Assembly: GCF_003236175.1 (NCBI RefSeq)
Contig: NZ_QKTW01000006.1
Location: 194,239-258,238 of the forward strand
DNA length: 64,000 nucleotides
Direction of reading: 5' to 3'
From: Taibaiella soli
GTDB lineage: Bacteria > Bacteroidota > Bacteroidia > Chitinophagales > Chitinophagaceae
The notes below the pieces were generated by a model that saw only the letters and a program-made list of their open reading frames with translations, was not told the origin of the DNA and searched no databases. Both the position numbers and the translations under genes were made by a program. Positions 33,989-43,481 of this stretch are shown in pieces (the stretch's first letter is position 1; the number at the start of each line of letters is the position of its first letter).

Positions 33989-35209
33989 TCAGACATCAGC
34001 GATATTAGAAGCAGCGATCGTAGCACTACTCCACGCATGCTGAAAATTAAAACCGCCGGTGATACCATCCACATCGAGAATTTCACCAGCAAAATATAAC
34101 CCAGGCACCACACGACTTTCCATCGTTTGTGCATTTACTTCGGAGAGATTAACACCGCCGCAGGTCACGAATTCTTCTTTGAAAGTCGTCTTACCTTTCA
34201 CCGCATAAGGATCACGGAGCAAGCGCTCTATGAGTTTATTCTGCGCAGCGGCAGGCAAATCGCCCCAACGCATTTCATCGGTAATACCACATTGCTGCAA
34301 TTGATATTCCCATAACCTTTTCGGCAGGGAGAACGGATTTTTATGCGCTACAAATTGCTTACCGCTTTCTTTACGCAAGTTCACGATCTGTTCTTTCAAA
34401 TCATTGTCCGAAATATCTCCCAGCCAATTAATGAGGATCTGAAAATCATAATTGCGATCATGCAATTCTCTTGCAGCCCAGGCAGATGTACGCAATATCG
34501 CCGGACCACTCATGCCCCAATGGGTAATCAACAAAGGACCGCGCTCAGTGAGTTTCGTACCCATGATTTTCACAATTGCATCGGGCACACTTAATCCCAT
34601 CAGTTCCGTAATCGGATGTTTGGGCATATTGAACGTAAACAACGATGGCACCGGACTTTGAATCGTATGACCCAATGCACGCAGCCATTCATATTGCTCC
34701 GGCTTCGGAAAACCGCCGGTAGCCACCAGTATTTTGTCGGCGTCGAAACTTGATTGATCGACGAAGTGTAAACGGAAACCGCTTTCCAGCTTTTCGATGC
34801 GTTCTACCGATTTATGATATTGCACTTCCACCCTCTGTTTCATCATTTCCTGCCAGATGCAATCGATGATCGTTTGTGAGCTATCCGTGATCGGAAACAT
34901 ACGGCCATCTTCTTCTGCTTTCAATTTCACACCGCGTTGCTGAAACCAGTTGATCGTTTGCTCCGGATTAAAAACATGCAGTGATTTCCGCAGCAATTGC
35001 TTTCCCCGTGGATATCGATTCACCAATTCCGGCACATCAAAACAAGCATGCGTTACATTGCAACGCCCGCCACCGGAAGCTTTTACTTTCTGTAAGGCTT
35101 TCCCCGTTTTTTCAAATATGGTAACAGACACATCTTTCTGCGCAGCAATATTTGCTGCCGCAAAACAACCAGCCGCACCGGCTCCTATGATGGCGATTTT
35201 TAAAGTCAA
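33989..35209 (-). CDS. NAD(P)/FAD-dependent oxidoreductase, HI0933/BaiN family; TTG start
   Basis: 406-residue flavoprotein. Seen: the dinucleotide motif KIAIIGAGAAGCFAAANIA at the very N-terminus, ASGGGRCNVTHACFD (family hallmark GGGRCN), VATGGFPKPEQY, the inserted beta-domain (about 190-345) and the C-terminal FAD loop VPGLYFAGEILDVDGITGGFNFQHAWSSA. Physiological substrate unknown. The Rossmann strand begins at residue 4, so the TTG at 35207-35209 must be close to the true start; no ATG or GTG exists before the in-frame TGA at 35240-35242. That TTG forms the edge of a period-7 array, and the stop codon lies in CTGATGT heptamers. Confidence 0.9.
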   Translation of the reverse strand: MTLKIAIIGAGAAGCFAAANIAAQKDVSVTIFEKTGKALQKVKASGGGRCNVTHACFDVPELVNRYPRGKQLLRKSLHVFNPEQTINWFQQRGVKLKAEEDGRMFPITDSSQTIIDCIWQEMMKQRVEVQYHKSVERIEKLESGFRLHFVDQSSFDADKILVATGGFPKPEQYEWLRALGHTIQSPVPSLFTFNMPKHPITELMGLSVPDAIVKIMGTKLTERGPLLITHWGMSGPAILRTSAWAARELHDRNYDFQILINWLGDISDNDLKEQIVNLRKESGKQFVAHKNPFSLPKRLWEYQLQQCGITDEMRWGDLPAAAQNKLIERLLRDPYAVKGKTTFKEEFVTCGGVNLSEVNAQTMESRVVPGLYFAGEILDVDGITGGFNFQHAWSSATIAASNIADV

Positions 35210-35287
35210 TTGTGTGAGTTGTGAGTAGTCAATTGTGAGTCAAACGTGAAAAGTGAAACGTCAATGGTGAATGGTCAATGGTCAATT
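35205..35287. repeat. Period-7 array at the flavoprotein start
   Basis: About eleven units of GTCAATT, GTGAGTA, GTGAAAC, GTCAATG, GTGAATG type, mostly in exact 7-nt phase; the first unit contains the flavoprotein TTG start codon (minus strand). Confidence 0.85.
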
Positions 35288-35308
35288 CGCGCGAGGAATA
35301 CCCGCAAT

Positions 35309-35406
35309 GCGCGGGACACTTCGTGCCTCAGTGTGACAAACGCGAGTGATTGTTATTCCAATAACTCGCGTTTGGAATTCTCCTCCTTCGGAAGCGTTAG
35401 ATGAGG
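35309..35406. repeat. Composite REP-like element reaching the malic enzyme stop codon
   Basis: Family B palindrome (GCGCGGGAC ... GTGACAAACGCG, 35309-35346), a short linker with an inverted AACTCGCGTTTGG, then family C (CTCCTCCTTCGG, 35378-35406). The malic enzyme stop codon (35397-35399) lies inside the family C copy. The same two-module order occurs at 50809-50910 and 60814-60904. Confidence 0.75.
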
Positions 35407-37682
35407 CTCTCTTTTACCTGTGCATCTACCACTGCAATGGCCACCATGTTTACAATCTGGCGGACACTACTGCCGAGTTGCAAAACATGTACAGGTTTGC
35501 GCAAGCCAAGCAAAATTGGACCTACAGCTTCGGCGCCGCCTACTTCCTGCAGTAAGTGATAAGCAATATTACCAGCCGCAAGATTCGGGAAAATCAGGAT
35601 ATTCGGATCTTCATTTACAAGATCAGAAAACGGATAATTTTCACGCAGCAAATCTTTATTAAATGCAACGCCGGCTTGTATTTCGCCATCAATCACCATT
35701 TCCGGATGCATTTTCTTGATCTTTTCTACTGCATTACGCATCATGATCGCTTCAGGCGACGCACTACTGCCGAAGTTAGAATAAGACAACATCGCAATCT
35801 TTGGTTTGATGTTGAAATGCGCTACAATCTTCGCAGTCTGCAGTGTTATATCAATCAGTTCCTCTTCTGTGGGATTAAAATTTACCGTTGTATCAGCAAA
35901 GAACAGCGGACCTTTTTTCGTGAGCATCATATACATGCCTGCCACACGTTTGGCGCTATCTTCCATACCAATAATTTCCAGTGCGGGACGTAATGTATTA
36001 GGATACTGACGCGTTAAGCCAGAAATCATTGCATCAGCTTCGCCAGTTTCCACCATCATACAACCGAAGTAAGCACGTTCACGCATCACCTTCTTGGCCT
36101 CATACATATTATAGCCGCGGCGTTTGCGCTTTTCGAAGAACATTTCGCCGTATTTGCAGCGTCTTTGTTCTTGTGCTTCACTGCGCGGATCAACGATTTC
36201 CACATGTTGCAATTGCAAACCGTTTTCTTCGATCAGTGCACGAATCTTCTTTTCTTCGCCCAACAAAATCGGAATCGCAATACCATCGTCGCTCACGACT
36301 TGCGCAGCTTTCAGAATCTTGAGGTTTTCCGCTTCCGCAAATACCACACGTTTCGGGTTTTGCTTCGCTTTGTTCATCAGGAAACGTAAGATGTTTTTAT
36401 CATCAGATCCCAGACGACGATACAATTCAGATTCGTACGCATCCCAATCCGTGATAGGCTTCTGTGCCACACCGCTGTCCATCGCCGCTTTTGCAACTGC
36501 AGGCGCTACACGCACCAGCAAACGTGGGTCGATTGGTTTTGGAATAATATAAGTCGGCCCGTAATGGAGACTTTTTTCATTGTATGCCACATTCACAATA
36601 TCCGGCACAGGTTCTTTGGTCAATTCAGCCAAAGCCTTAACCGCAGCAAGTTTCATTGCCTCATTAATTGTTGTAGCGCGTACATCGAGTGCACCACGGA
36701 AGATGTAAGGAAAACCCAGCACATTATTTACCTGATTCGGATAATCGCTCCGGCCGGTAGCCAGAATGATATCCTTACGCGCCGCAATCGCTTCGTCGTA
36801 TGGGATTTCAGGATTTGGATTAGCCAATGCAAAAACGATTGGATCTTTCGCCATCTTTTTCACCATATCGCCGGTCACCACATTACCTACTGAAAGACCT
36901 AAAAACACATCCGCATCCTGCATCGCATCAGCAACTTTTAGCGACAGGTCGAGATCACGTGCAAATATTTTTCTGTGATCATCCAGATCGTCGCGTCTGG
37001 TGCTGATCACACCGTTGACGTCAAACATCGTCATATTTTCTACTTTCGCTCCGAGCGCCAGATATATTTTACAGCAGGAAATCGCCGAAGCACCTGCTCC
37101 ACTGATGACAAATTTTACTTCCTCAATTTTCTTACCAACAATATCCAGTGCATTCAGCAGCGCCGCGCCAGAGATGATAGCCGTACCATGCTGATCATCG
37201 TGCATGATCGGGATTTTCAATTCCTTTTTCAGCCTGGTCTCAATTTCAAAACATTCAGGCGCCTTAATATCTTCCAGATTAATGCCTCCGAAAGTTGGCT
37301 CCATGGCTTTTACCACGTTCACAAACTCATCAATGCCTAATGCATTCAACTCTATATCGAACACATCGATATCAGCAAATATTTTAAAAAGAAGGCCCTT
37401 ACCTTCCATAACAGGTTTGGAAGCTTCGGGACCAATGTTGCCCAAACCAAGCACAGCCGTACCATTACTGATTACAGCTACCAGGTTACCTTTGGCAGTA
37501 TAGCGAAATACATCTTCGGGATTACGATAGATCTCCATGCATGGCTCAGCTACGCCGGGAGAATAAGCAAGCGCCAGATCGCGCTGGGTTTTCGTTTCTT
37601 TGGTGGGAATGACTTCTATTTTACCGGGACGACCCTTCTCATGATATTCTAATGCATCCTCTTTACGGATCAGATTTGCCAT
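35397..37682 (-). CDS. maeB: NADP-dependent malic enzyme fused to a phosphotransacetylase-like domain
   Basis: 761 residues. N-terminal malic enzyme (about 1-425) decarboxylates malate to pyruvate with [20 protein letters not shown], the catalytic Tyr/Lys region, [22 protein letters not shown] (dinucleotide fold), [16 protein letters not shown]-terminal domain (about 430-761) is homologous to phosphate acetyltransferase (AEGEN-type [67 protein letters not shown]) and in characterised MaeB proteins regulates the enzyme rather than acting as Pta. The last codons abut a REP-like element. A promoter lies just upstream. Confidence 0.95.
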   Translation of the reverse strand: MANLIRKEDALEYHEKGRPGKIEVIPTKETKTQRDLALAYSPGVAEPCMEIYRNPEDVFRYTAKGNLVAVISNGTAVLGLGNIGPEASKPVMEGKGLLFKIFADIDVFDIELNALGIDEFVNVVKAMEPTFGGINLEDIKAPECFEIETRLKKELKIPIMHDDQHGTAIISGAALLNALDIVGKKIEEVKFVISGAGASAISCCKIYLALGAKVENMTMFDVNGVISTRRDDLDDHRKIFARDLDLSLKVADAMQDADVFLGLSVGNVVTGDMVKKMAKDPIVFALANPNPEIPYDEAIAARKDIILATGRSDYPNQVNNVLGFPYIFRGALDVRATTINEAMKLAAVKALAELTKEPVPDIVNVAYNEKSLHYGPTYIIPKPIDPRLLVRVAPAVAKAAMDSGVAQKPITDWDAYESELYRRLGSDDKNILRFLMNKAKQNPKRVVFAEAENLKILKAAQVVSDDGIAIPILLGEEKKIRALIEENGLQLQHVEIVDPRSEAQEQRRCKYGEMFFEKRKRRGYNMYEAKKVMRERAYFGCMMVETGEADAMISGLTRQYPNTLRPALEIIGMEDSAKRVAGMYMMLTKKGPLFFADTTVNFNPTEEELIDITLQTAKIVAHFNIKPKIAMLSYSNFGSSASPEAIMMRNAVEKIKKMHPEMVIDGEIQAGVAFNKDLLRENYPFSDLVNEDPNILIFPNLAAGNIAYHLLQEVGGAEAVGPILLGLRKPVHVLQLGSSVRQIVNMVAIAVVDAQVKESLI

Positions 37683-37702
37683 TTTTAGCTCTTTTGCGGG
37701 TT

Positions 37703-37734
37703 GAAAGGTACGATATCGGCCACAGAAGTCAAAA
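37703..37734 (-). promoter_or_regulatory. Probable maeB promoter
   Basis: Minus strand TTTTG (37730-37734), 19-nt spacer, TACCTTTC (37703-37710), one mismatch from TAnnTTTG; transcription would start about 15 nt before the maeB ATG. Confidence 0.55.
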
Positions 37735-37918
37735 GATGAGATCTGGCACTATATATCAAAAACAATGCTATGAATGGCTGGATAATAATTCTTTATCGAC
37801 TGAAAACCGTCCAATATTGATAGTATGTTATCTTGCAGCCGGTTTGGCTCATCTGGGAATGATCGGAAACGACAAGGCAAGTGGCGATGAGCAGAGCTGT
37901 TCAATCACCCATTCCGTT

Positions 37919-40387
37919 ATGATGCGAAAAATATTTTCTGCGCTGGTCGCGACTGCTGCTGGTTTCTCCGCAATGGCCCAGCAAGTGCGTCCTGCAAATT
38001 CGGCAACCGTGTATCATGAGCTTTGCCGGATGAAAAATCTGACCCATGTACTTTACGTGGCGGCTCACCCTGACGATGAGAACACCCGTTTTCTCGCCTG
38101 GATGGTCAACGAAAAACATATCCGCACAGCGTATCTTTCTTTGACGCGTGGCGACGGCGGCCAGAATATCCTGGGCAACGAGCAAGGCCCGGCTTTGGGT
38201 CTTATCCGTACACACGAACTGATGGAAGCACGAAAAATCGATGGCGCAGAGCAGTTTTTCTCCCAGGCGATTGACTTTGGATTTTCCAAAACATCAGATG
38301 AAACGTTCAAACACTGGAATCCTTATATTCTGACGGGAGATGTCGCGTATGTGATCCGAAAATTCCGTCCGGATGTAGTAATCTGCCGCTTTCCGCCAAC
38401 AAAAGAAGCAGGCCACGGACAGCATGCCGCCTCTGCAATTATTGCGGCCAAAGCATTCCCGCTTGCCGGCGATAAAATGCAATACACGGAGCAGTTTAAA
38501 TATGTAGCGCCATGGCAACCGAAACGTCTGCTGTTTAATTCATTCCGTTTTGGTGAAAACAATACCACTTCCGAAACACAGTTTAAAATTCCGGTAGGCC
38601 AATACAATCCTTTGCTGGGCATGGGCTATGGCGAACTGGCTGGTATCAGCCGCAGCGTGCACAAAAGCCAGGGTGCAGGTACACCAAGTGTTGCCGGCAC
38701 ACAAATCGAATACTTCAAGCTGGTACAAGGTGATACGCTGATCAATTCTTTATTTGATGGTATCGACACGACATGGAACCGTGTTGGCAGAAATGATATC
38801 GGCACGGACCTCGACAAAATTATCGCCCAATACGATTTCAGACATCCGGAAAACAGTATTCCGGCATTGCTGCAATTGCGCAGCAAAATCAACACAGTAA
38901 CGGATTCTTTCTGGCGTAAAGAAAAACTGGCCGACATTGACCAGTTAATTTTACATGCAAGTGGCTTCATGGCCGAGCTGGTTACAAAACAACCACAAAC
39001 CGTTGCCGGTGCTACATTGCCGTTTTCATTAAATCTGATTGCCCGTTCCGGAAAAACGCCGATGACCATTACTTCTATAGAATGGCCAGGTACCCGCGAC
39101 AATCTTTCGCTGACATTGAAAAATGATTCACTGACTGCAATCAGTCATTCAATTACCATTCCTGCAAATACACCTATTACACAACCATACTGGCTTTCGG
39201 CCCCTGCTGCCGACGACTTGTATCCAATGATCAACGATACGCTGCTCGGCTTGCCTGAAACACCAGATAATCTGGTAGCCAATGTTTCACTAACGCTCGG
39301 CGGCGAAATATTTACCGTTCCGGTACCGCTTTCCTACAAAAAACTGGATCCTGTAAAAGGTGATGTAATCGAAGGACTCCGCATTATGCCGGAAATAACG
39401 GTAGAACCGGCGACATCGATGCTGATTACACAGGCCGACGGCTCTCTGCAAACCGCCATTCGCATTCACGCGTACAAAGACATGAACAATGCTGTACTGA
39501 ATATTTTTGGCGACAATAAAAAAATAACCAGCATTTCTATCCCAATACTGACTGCCGGCGAGGATACTTCTATTGCGTTGAATTTTACGACGGCCCAGGT
39601 AAACAATGTTTCGAAAGATGATTTTTACATGGATGCCGAGGTTGTTGCTGATGGAAAAACATATAATAAGACACTAAAGCTGATTCAATACACACATTTA
39701 CCAACGCTGCAGTATTTCACATCGCCTATGGCAAAAGTGGTGCGCAACAACTGGAAAGTTACTGTGAAGAAGATTGGCTACATTGAAGGTGCGGGCGACT
39801 ACACTGCAACGTTGATGCGCCTTGCGGGCCTTCAAGTCGACGTACTGAAAGATGCCGACCTCAGGGATGCTGCGAAACTGAAACAATACGAAACGATTGT
39901 AACTGGTGTTCGTGCAGTAAACGTGGAAAAGAAAATGGCGTACTGGATGCCGGCATTGATGGAATACGTGAAAAACGGCGGCACGCTGGTAATGCAATAC
40001 AATACACTGCAAGATCTGAGCACTACAAACATCGGCCCTTATCCGTTTACGCTGTCTACGCTTCGTACGACAGAAGAAGATGCGCCAGTAACAATTACGG
40101 ACACAAAAAGCCGTCTGTTGAACTATCCAAACAAAATTACTGATGAGGATTTCAAATACTGGGTGCAAGAACGTGGTCTCTATTTCCCTTCTAAATGGGA
40201 TGAACACTATTCTACTATTTTTGCGATGAATGATAAAGGTGAAGACCCGCAGAAAAGTTCGGTGCTCTATACTAAATACGGCAAAGGAAATTACATATAC
40301 ACCACGCTGTCATTGTTCCGTCAGCTGCCAGCAGGCAACAAAGGTGCAATCCGGTTGTTTATGAATATGATCTCAATCGGGAAATGA
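37919..40387 (+). CDS. Secreted PIG-L/LmbE family deacetylase with long C-terminal region
   Basis: 822 residues from the ATG at 37919, which opens a signal peptide (MMRKIFSALVATAAGFSAMAQ); the longer open frame upstream has no protein-like features. The N-terminal PIG-L domain (about 30-290) shows the zinc motif AAHPDDENTR, LTRGDGGQNILG, and the distal RFPPTKEAGHGQHAASA histidines; such enzymes N-deacetylate GlcNAc-type sugars. Residues about 290-640 are beta-rich (NPCBM/Ig-like character), and the C-terminal part (about 640-822) has ITVTGVRAVNVEKKM-type segments of a glutamine-amidotransferase-like fold (ETIVTGVRAVN). Substrate unknown, likely a surface or environmental glycan. Confidence 0.88.
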   Translation: MMRKIFSALVATAAGFSAMAQQVRPANSATVYHELCRMKNLTHVLYVAAHPDDENTRFLAWMVNEKHIRTAYLSLTRGDGGQNILGNEQGPALGLIRTHELMEARKIDGAEQFFSQAIDFGFSKTSDETFKHWNPYILTGDVAYVIRKFRPDVVICRFPPTKEAGHGQHAASAIIAAKAFPLAGDKMQYTEQFKYVAPWQPKRLLFNSFRFGENNTTSETQFKIPVGQYNPLLGMGYGELAGISRSVHKSQGAGTPSVAGTQIEYFKLVQGDTLINSLFDGIDTTWNRVGRNDIGTDLDKIIAQYDFRHPENSIPALLQLRSKINTVTDSFWRKEKLADIDQLILHASGFMAELVTKQPQTVAGATLPFSLNLIARSGKTPMTITSIEWPGTRDNLSLTLKNDSLTAISHSITIPANTPITQPYWLSAPAADDLYPMINDTLLGLPETPDNLVANVSLTLGGEIFTVPVPLSYKKLDPVKGDVIEGLRIMPEITVEPATSMLITQADGSLQTAIRIHAYKDMNNAVLNIFGDNKKITSISIPILTAGEDTSIALNFTTAQVNNVSKDDFYMDAEVVADGKTYNKTLKLIQYTHLPTLQYFTSPMAKVVRNNWKVTVKKIGYIEGAGDYTATLMRLAGLQVDVLKDADLRDAAKLKQYETIVTGVRAVNVEKKMAYWMPALMEYVKNGGTLVMQYNTLQDLSTTNIGPYPFTLSTLRTTEEDAPVTITDTKSRLLNYPNKITDEDFKYWVQERGLYFPSKWDEHYSTIFAMNDKGEDPQKSSVLYTKYGKGNYIYTTLSLFRQLPAGNKGAIRLFMNMISIGK

Positions 40388-40525
40388 TTAACAAAGTCAA
40401 AAGTCAAAACCTTAAAGCTGTTTAAAGTGTCTCCCGCGTTTGTCATGTCGACGAAGTAGACACCCCGTTAAGTGAAGGTTTTCTCACGACGGCACAAAGC
40501 CACAACCTAATATCGAGTAAAACAC
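40388..40525. repeat. Short period-7 units plus REP-like elements
   Basis: GTCAAAA twice (40396-40410), family B palindrome in reverse (CCCGCGTTTGTCA, 40433-40466), and a third family with TTTTCTCACGACGGCACAAAG (40478-40510) also found at 13869 and 60783. Confidence 0.65.
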
Positions 40526-40557
40526 AAAGGGTAACAAGCACGAACTTGTTACCCTTT
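40526..40557 (-). terminator. Terminator after the DUF1348 gene
   Basis: Stem AAAGGGTAACAAG / CTTGTTACCCTTT, followed leftward by TGTGTTTTA. A second copy with identical arms lies at 42161-42192. Confidence 0.85.
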
Positions 40558-40585
40558 CTCATAAAAACAACTTAGAACGTAAAAC

Positions 40586-40996
40586 TTATAAATACCGGTC
40601 AGACTCGTTTATCTCCAGATCATTGATACTCGCGTATCTCTTTTTCATAAATCCGTTTTCGTCAAATTCCCAGTTTTCGTTTCCGTATGCTCTAAACCAC
40701 TTGCCTTCTTTATTCCGATATTCATATTCAAATCTTACGGCGATGCGATTTTCTGTGTGCGCCCAGTATTCCTTTTTCAGTTTATAATCCAGCTCTTTCT
40801 GCCATTTCTCAGTCAGGAATTTTACTATTTCTTCCCGGCCGTTTATAAACAGGTTCCGATTGCGCCATTCGCTATCAAGCGTATAAGCCAGCGATACTTT
40901 TTCCGGATTTTGCGAATTCCATGCATCTTCGGCCATTTGAATTTTCTGCTGCGCAGTTTCCAACGTAAAAGGAGGAAGCGGATGTTTTTGATCCAT
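40586..40996 (-). CDS. DUF1348 protein, nuclear transport factor 2-like fold
   Basis: 136 residues, cytoplasmic. Seen: [59 protein letters not shown] and [48 protein letters not shown], which is the full DUF1348 pattern at full length. No catalytic function is established for the family. It follows the DUF3078 gene at 41018 with only 21 bp between, so it could be co-transcribed. Confidence 0.88.
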   Translation of the reverse strand: MDQKHPLPPFTLETAQQKIQMAEDAWNSQNPEKVSLAYTLDSEWRNRNLFINGREEIVKFLTEKWQKELDYKLKKEYWAHTENRIAVRFEYEYRNKEGKWFRAYGNENWEFDENGFMKKRYASINDLEINESDRYL

Positions 40997-41017
40997 ATTA
41001 TCAGATTTAATCAGGAA

Positions 41018-42034
41018 TTAGAATTTGTATTCAAACCCAAATGTAAATACCTGGCGTAATTGCAGCCAACCTACATCTACCGGCTGATTTTTGTCTTGTG
41101 TAACGCCGTTATCATCTACATAGGTCGGATTATAAGGGAAATCATTATCATAAATTAATGTCAGACCAGCTACCACTGCAAAGTATTTATTGAGTTTCCA
41201 GGAGAAAAGGTTATCCCAAAGAACATCAATATTGCCCGGATTATCATGCGTCACACGACCGGTAAGCGGATCGGTTTTGTCTTTTGCCAGATAGTTGCAA
41301 TAAAGGTCAAGGCGGGTTTTAAATGTAATGGCTTTAGTCACATCAGTCATATAACGACCTGAGAAATAAGCACCCAGTTCAAAACGGGAAGTTTTTCCGC
41401 GTTCAATACCGAAAGCACCACCAGGAATATCAGTGTATTGAGACTTAGCAACCGTAAAACGAGCACTTATGGGCGACAAAAACAGACTGAGATTTGTTCC
41501 TTTCCGGAATTCTACCCCTTCTGCCAGCGTGAAATAAGCTGGTGAGAAGAAATCAGACAATGGTTTTTGTTCCCATTCTGGTAAAGTATAGTCGTACCCT
41601 TTAGTGAATTGGGAACGGAAGTTGAACAAAGTAGTCAAGTAAAATGGCTTTTTCGGGTTGATCTTAAAGCCATATTTAGAAGTAAAATCAATACGATCAT
41701 CATTTTTGCGCGGCACAAAATGGTTGGAATAGGCGTAAAACAAACTATAGGCCATATCCAGATTATTACTCCAGATCTGGTTGTGATATATTCTTGCCAG
41801 AAAGCCGCTGAATACAGCATTGACAGTCAACGAGGCAACTTCACCGCCAGCATTCCAGTTATGCAGTAACCCCTGATTGATTCCAACCTGACTGGTGCCG
41901 CCGTACACCCAGGCCACCGTGTCTTTATCCGTAAATTCAAACGATTTCTTCACTTTATCGACGTCACCAAGTTGCGCTTTCGCATATCCGGCAAACATTA
42001 AGACCGCCAGCAACAATGCATAGAACTTTTTCAT
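41018..42034 (-). CDS. DUF3078 outer-membrane-type protein, tandem paralogue A
   Basis: 338 residues from the ATG at 42034 (signal peptide MKKFYALLLAVLMFAGYAKA); an ATG three codons upstream is also possible. Beta-barrel-like protein: GGTSQVGINQGLLHNWNAGGEVASLTVNAVFSGFLARIYHNQIWSNNLDMAYSLFY, FTSKYGFKINPKKPFYLTTLFNFRSQF, ELGAYFSGRYMTDVTKAITFKTRLDLYCNYL, and a terminal WLQLRQVFTFGFEYKF with an aromatic last residue. This is the Bacteroidota-specific DUF3078 family; role unknown. The next gene is a close paralogue, so this is a tandem duplication. Confidence 0.88.
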   Translation of the reverse strand: MKKFYALLLAVLMFAGYAKAQLGDVDKVKKSFEFTDKDTVAWVYGGTSQVGINQGLLHNWNAGGEVASLTVNAVFSGFLARIYHNQIWSNNLDMAYSLFYAYSNHFVPRKNDDRIDFTSKYGFKINPKKPFYLTTLFNFRSQFTKGYDYTLPEWEQKPLSDFFSPAYFTLAEGVEFRKGTNLSLFLSPISARFTVAKSQYTDIPGGAFGIERGKTSRFELGAYFSGRYMTDVTKAITFKTRLDLYCNYLAKDKTDPLTGRVTHDNPGNIDVLWDNLFSWKLNKYFAVVAGLTLIYDNDFPYNPTYVDDNGVTQDKNQPVDVGWLQLRQVFTFGFEYKF

Positions 42035-42094
42035 AATGAACATTTTTGTGATTGTAAATATAATGGACTGCTGAGAAAGTCAAAATCCAAAACT

Positions 42095-42129
42095 GCGGAA
42101 AGCATAAGGCTTAAAGTGCAAAGCCTGTC
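42095..42129. repeat. Period-7 array
   Basis: Five heptamers GCGGAAA, GCATAAG, GCTTAAA, GTGCAAA, GCCTGTC between the two DUF3078 genes. Confidence 0.75.
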
Positions 42130-42160
42130 CATGCTATTGAACGCACAAAAAATAAAACAC

Positions 42161-42192
42161 AAAGGGTAACAAGCGCTAACTTGTTACCCTTT
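42161..42192 (-). terminator. Terminator after DUF3078 gene B
   Basis: Same 13-bp arms AAAGGGTAACAAG / CTTGTTACCCTTT as at 40526, with a different loop and a leftward T-rich tail. Confidence 0.88.
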
Positions 42193-42196
42193 GTAT

Positions 42197-42224
42197 TTTT
42201 TGACTTTTGACTTTTGACTTAAAA
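42197..42224. repeat. Period-7 array at a stop codon
   Basis: Four heptamers of the CTTTTGA type; the stop codon of DUF3078 gene B (42219-42221) lies in the last one. Confidence 0.82.
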
Positions 42225-43238
42225 CTTATACTCAAACCCAAACGTAAACACCTGACGAAGCTGCAGCCAACCTAAGTCTGCCGGATCATTTTTGCTTTGC
42301 GCAACACCACTTTCATTTACATAAGTTGAACTGTACGGAAAATCATTGTCATAGATGAACGTCAGACCAGCAACCATTCCAAAATACTTACTAAATTTCC
42401 AGGAAAACAGGTTGTCCCAGAGAATATCGATATTTCCCGGATTATCATGCGTTACGCGTCCAGTCACGCCATCGGTTTTATTTTTGGCTAAATAATTGCT
42501 ATACAGATCAAGACGTGTTTTGAACGACATCGTTTTTGAAATATCCACTTTGTAACGACCAGAGAAATAAGCGCCCAGCTCAAAACGAGACGTTGCCCCT
42601 TGTTCGATACCAAACGCGCCACCCGTCATACTGGTATATCTCGAATTGGCAACAGTATACCGCGCACTAATTGGCGAAAGAAAAAAACTAAGATTTGTGC
42701 CTCTCCTTAATTCCACCCCTTCCGCCAATGTAAAATAACCCGGCGAAAAGAAATCGGAAATGGGGTTTTGCTTCCAATCCGGCAATGTATAGTTATAGCC
42801 CTTAGAAAACTGAGACCGAAAATTGAACAAAGTTGTCAGATAAAACGGCTTTTTCGGATCAATCTTGAAACCATATTTAGAAGTAAAATCGATGCGATCA
42901 TCATTTTTACGCGGTACAAAATCATTGGAATAAGCGTAAAACAAGCTGTAAGCCAAATCCAAGTTATTGCTCCATATCTGGTTGTGATAAACACGAGTCA
43001 AAAAACCACTGAATACTCCGTTAACTGTTAAAGATGCTATTTCGCCGCCTGCGTTCCAGTTATGTAATAAACCCTGGTTCATTCCGATCTGGCAAGTCCC
43101 GCCATGTATCCATGCTACTGTATCCTTGTCCGTGTATTCAAAAGATTTTTGCATTTTATCAATATCTCCCAATTGTGCTTTTGAATAAAAAGAGAGCATT
43201 ATGCATGCAGAAAAAAGAAAATAAAACTTCTTCATCAT
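42219..43238 (-). CDS. DUF3078 outer-membrane-type protein, tandem paralogue B
   Basis: 339 residues, signal peptide MMKKFYFLFSACIMLSFYSKA. It aligns with paralogue A throughout (GGTCQIGMNQGLLHNWNAGGEIASLTVNGVFSGFLTRVYHNQIWSNNLDLAYSLFY; FTSKYGFKIDPKKPFYLTTLFNFRSQF; WLQLRQVFTFGFEYKF), with substitutions spread evenly and no insertions of note. The start could equally be the second ATG. Shared barrel features suggest an outer-membrane protein; no partner gene reveals its job. Confidence 0.88.
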   Translation of the reverse strand: MMKKFYFLFSACIMLSFYSKAQLGDIDKMQKSFEYTDKDTVAWIHGGTCQIGMNQGLLHNWNAGGEIASLTVNGVFSGFLTRVYHNQIWSNNLDLAYSLFYAYSNDFVPRKNDDRIDFTSKYGFKIDPKKPFYLTTLFNFRSQFSKGYNYTLPDWKQNPISDFFSPGYFTLAEGVELRRGTNLSFFLSPISARYTVANSRYTSMTGGAFGIEQGATSRFELGAYFSGRYKVDISKTMSFKTRLDLYSNYLAKNKTDGVTGRVTHDNPGNIDILWDNLFSWKFSKYFGMVAGLTFIYDNDFPYSSTYVNESGVAQSKNDPADLGWLQLRQVFTFGFEYKF

Positions 43239-43452
43239 AAACTAATTATAAATCCTCATTACTAATAGAACCCTATATCAATTTTATTGCCAAACTCTGC
43301 TTCACCCAATAAAACATTACAATTCGCATCCAAAATCGGAAGTTCACGCACTCCTTGAGTTTCAATTTTTCGGACAATTTGCCAGTAGCTATTTTGCCTT
43401 CTACGTCTTGTTCATTCGCAAGATTATTATATAATAAGCCATGCATTATCCG

Positions 43453-43460
43453 TACCTTTG
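43453..43460 (+). promoter_or_regulatory. -7 element before miaB
   Basis: TACCTTTG matches TAnnTTTG and lies 21 nt before the miaB ATG. No TTTG is found at the expected -33 distance. Confidence 0.45.
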
Positions 43461-43481
43461 CCCAAATTGTAAACGGTAATT

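Noticed and set aside
37652..37918. 89-codon N-terminal extension of the PIG-L protein
   Set aside because: It overlaps the divergent maeB start and promoter and hides the signal peptide that begins at 37919.
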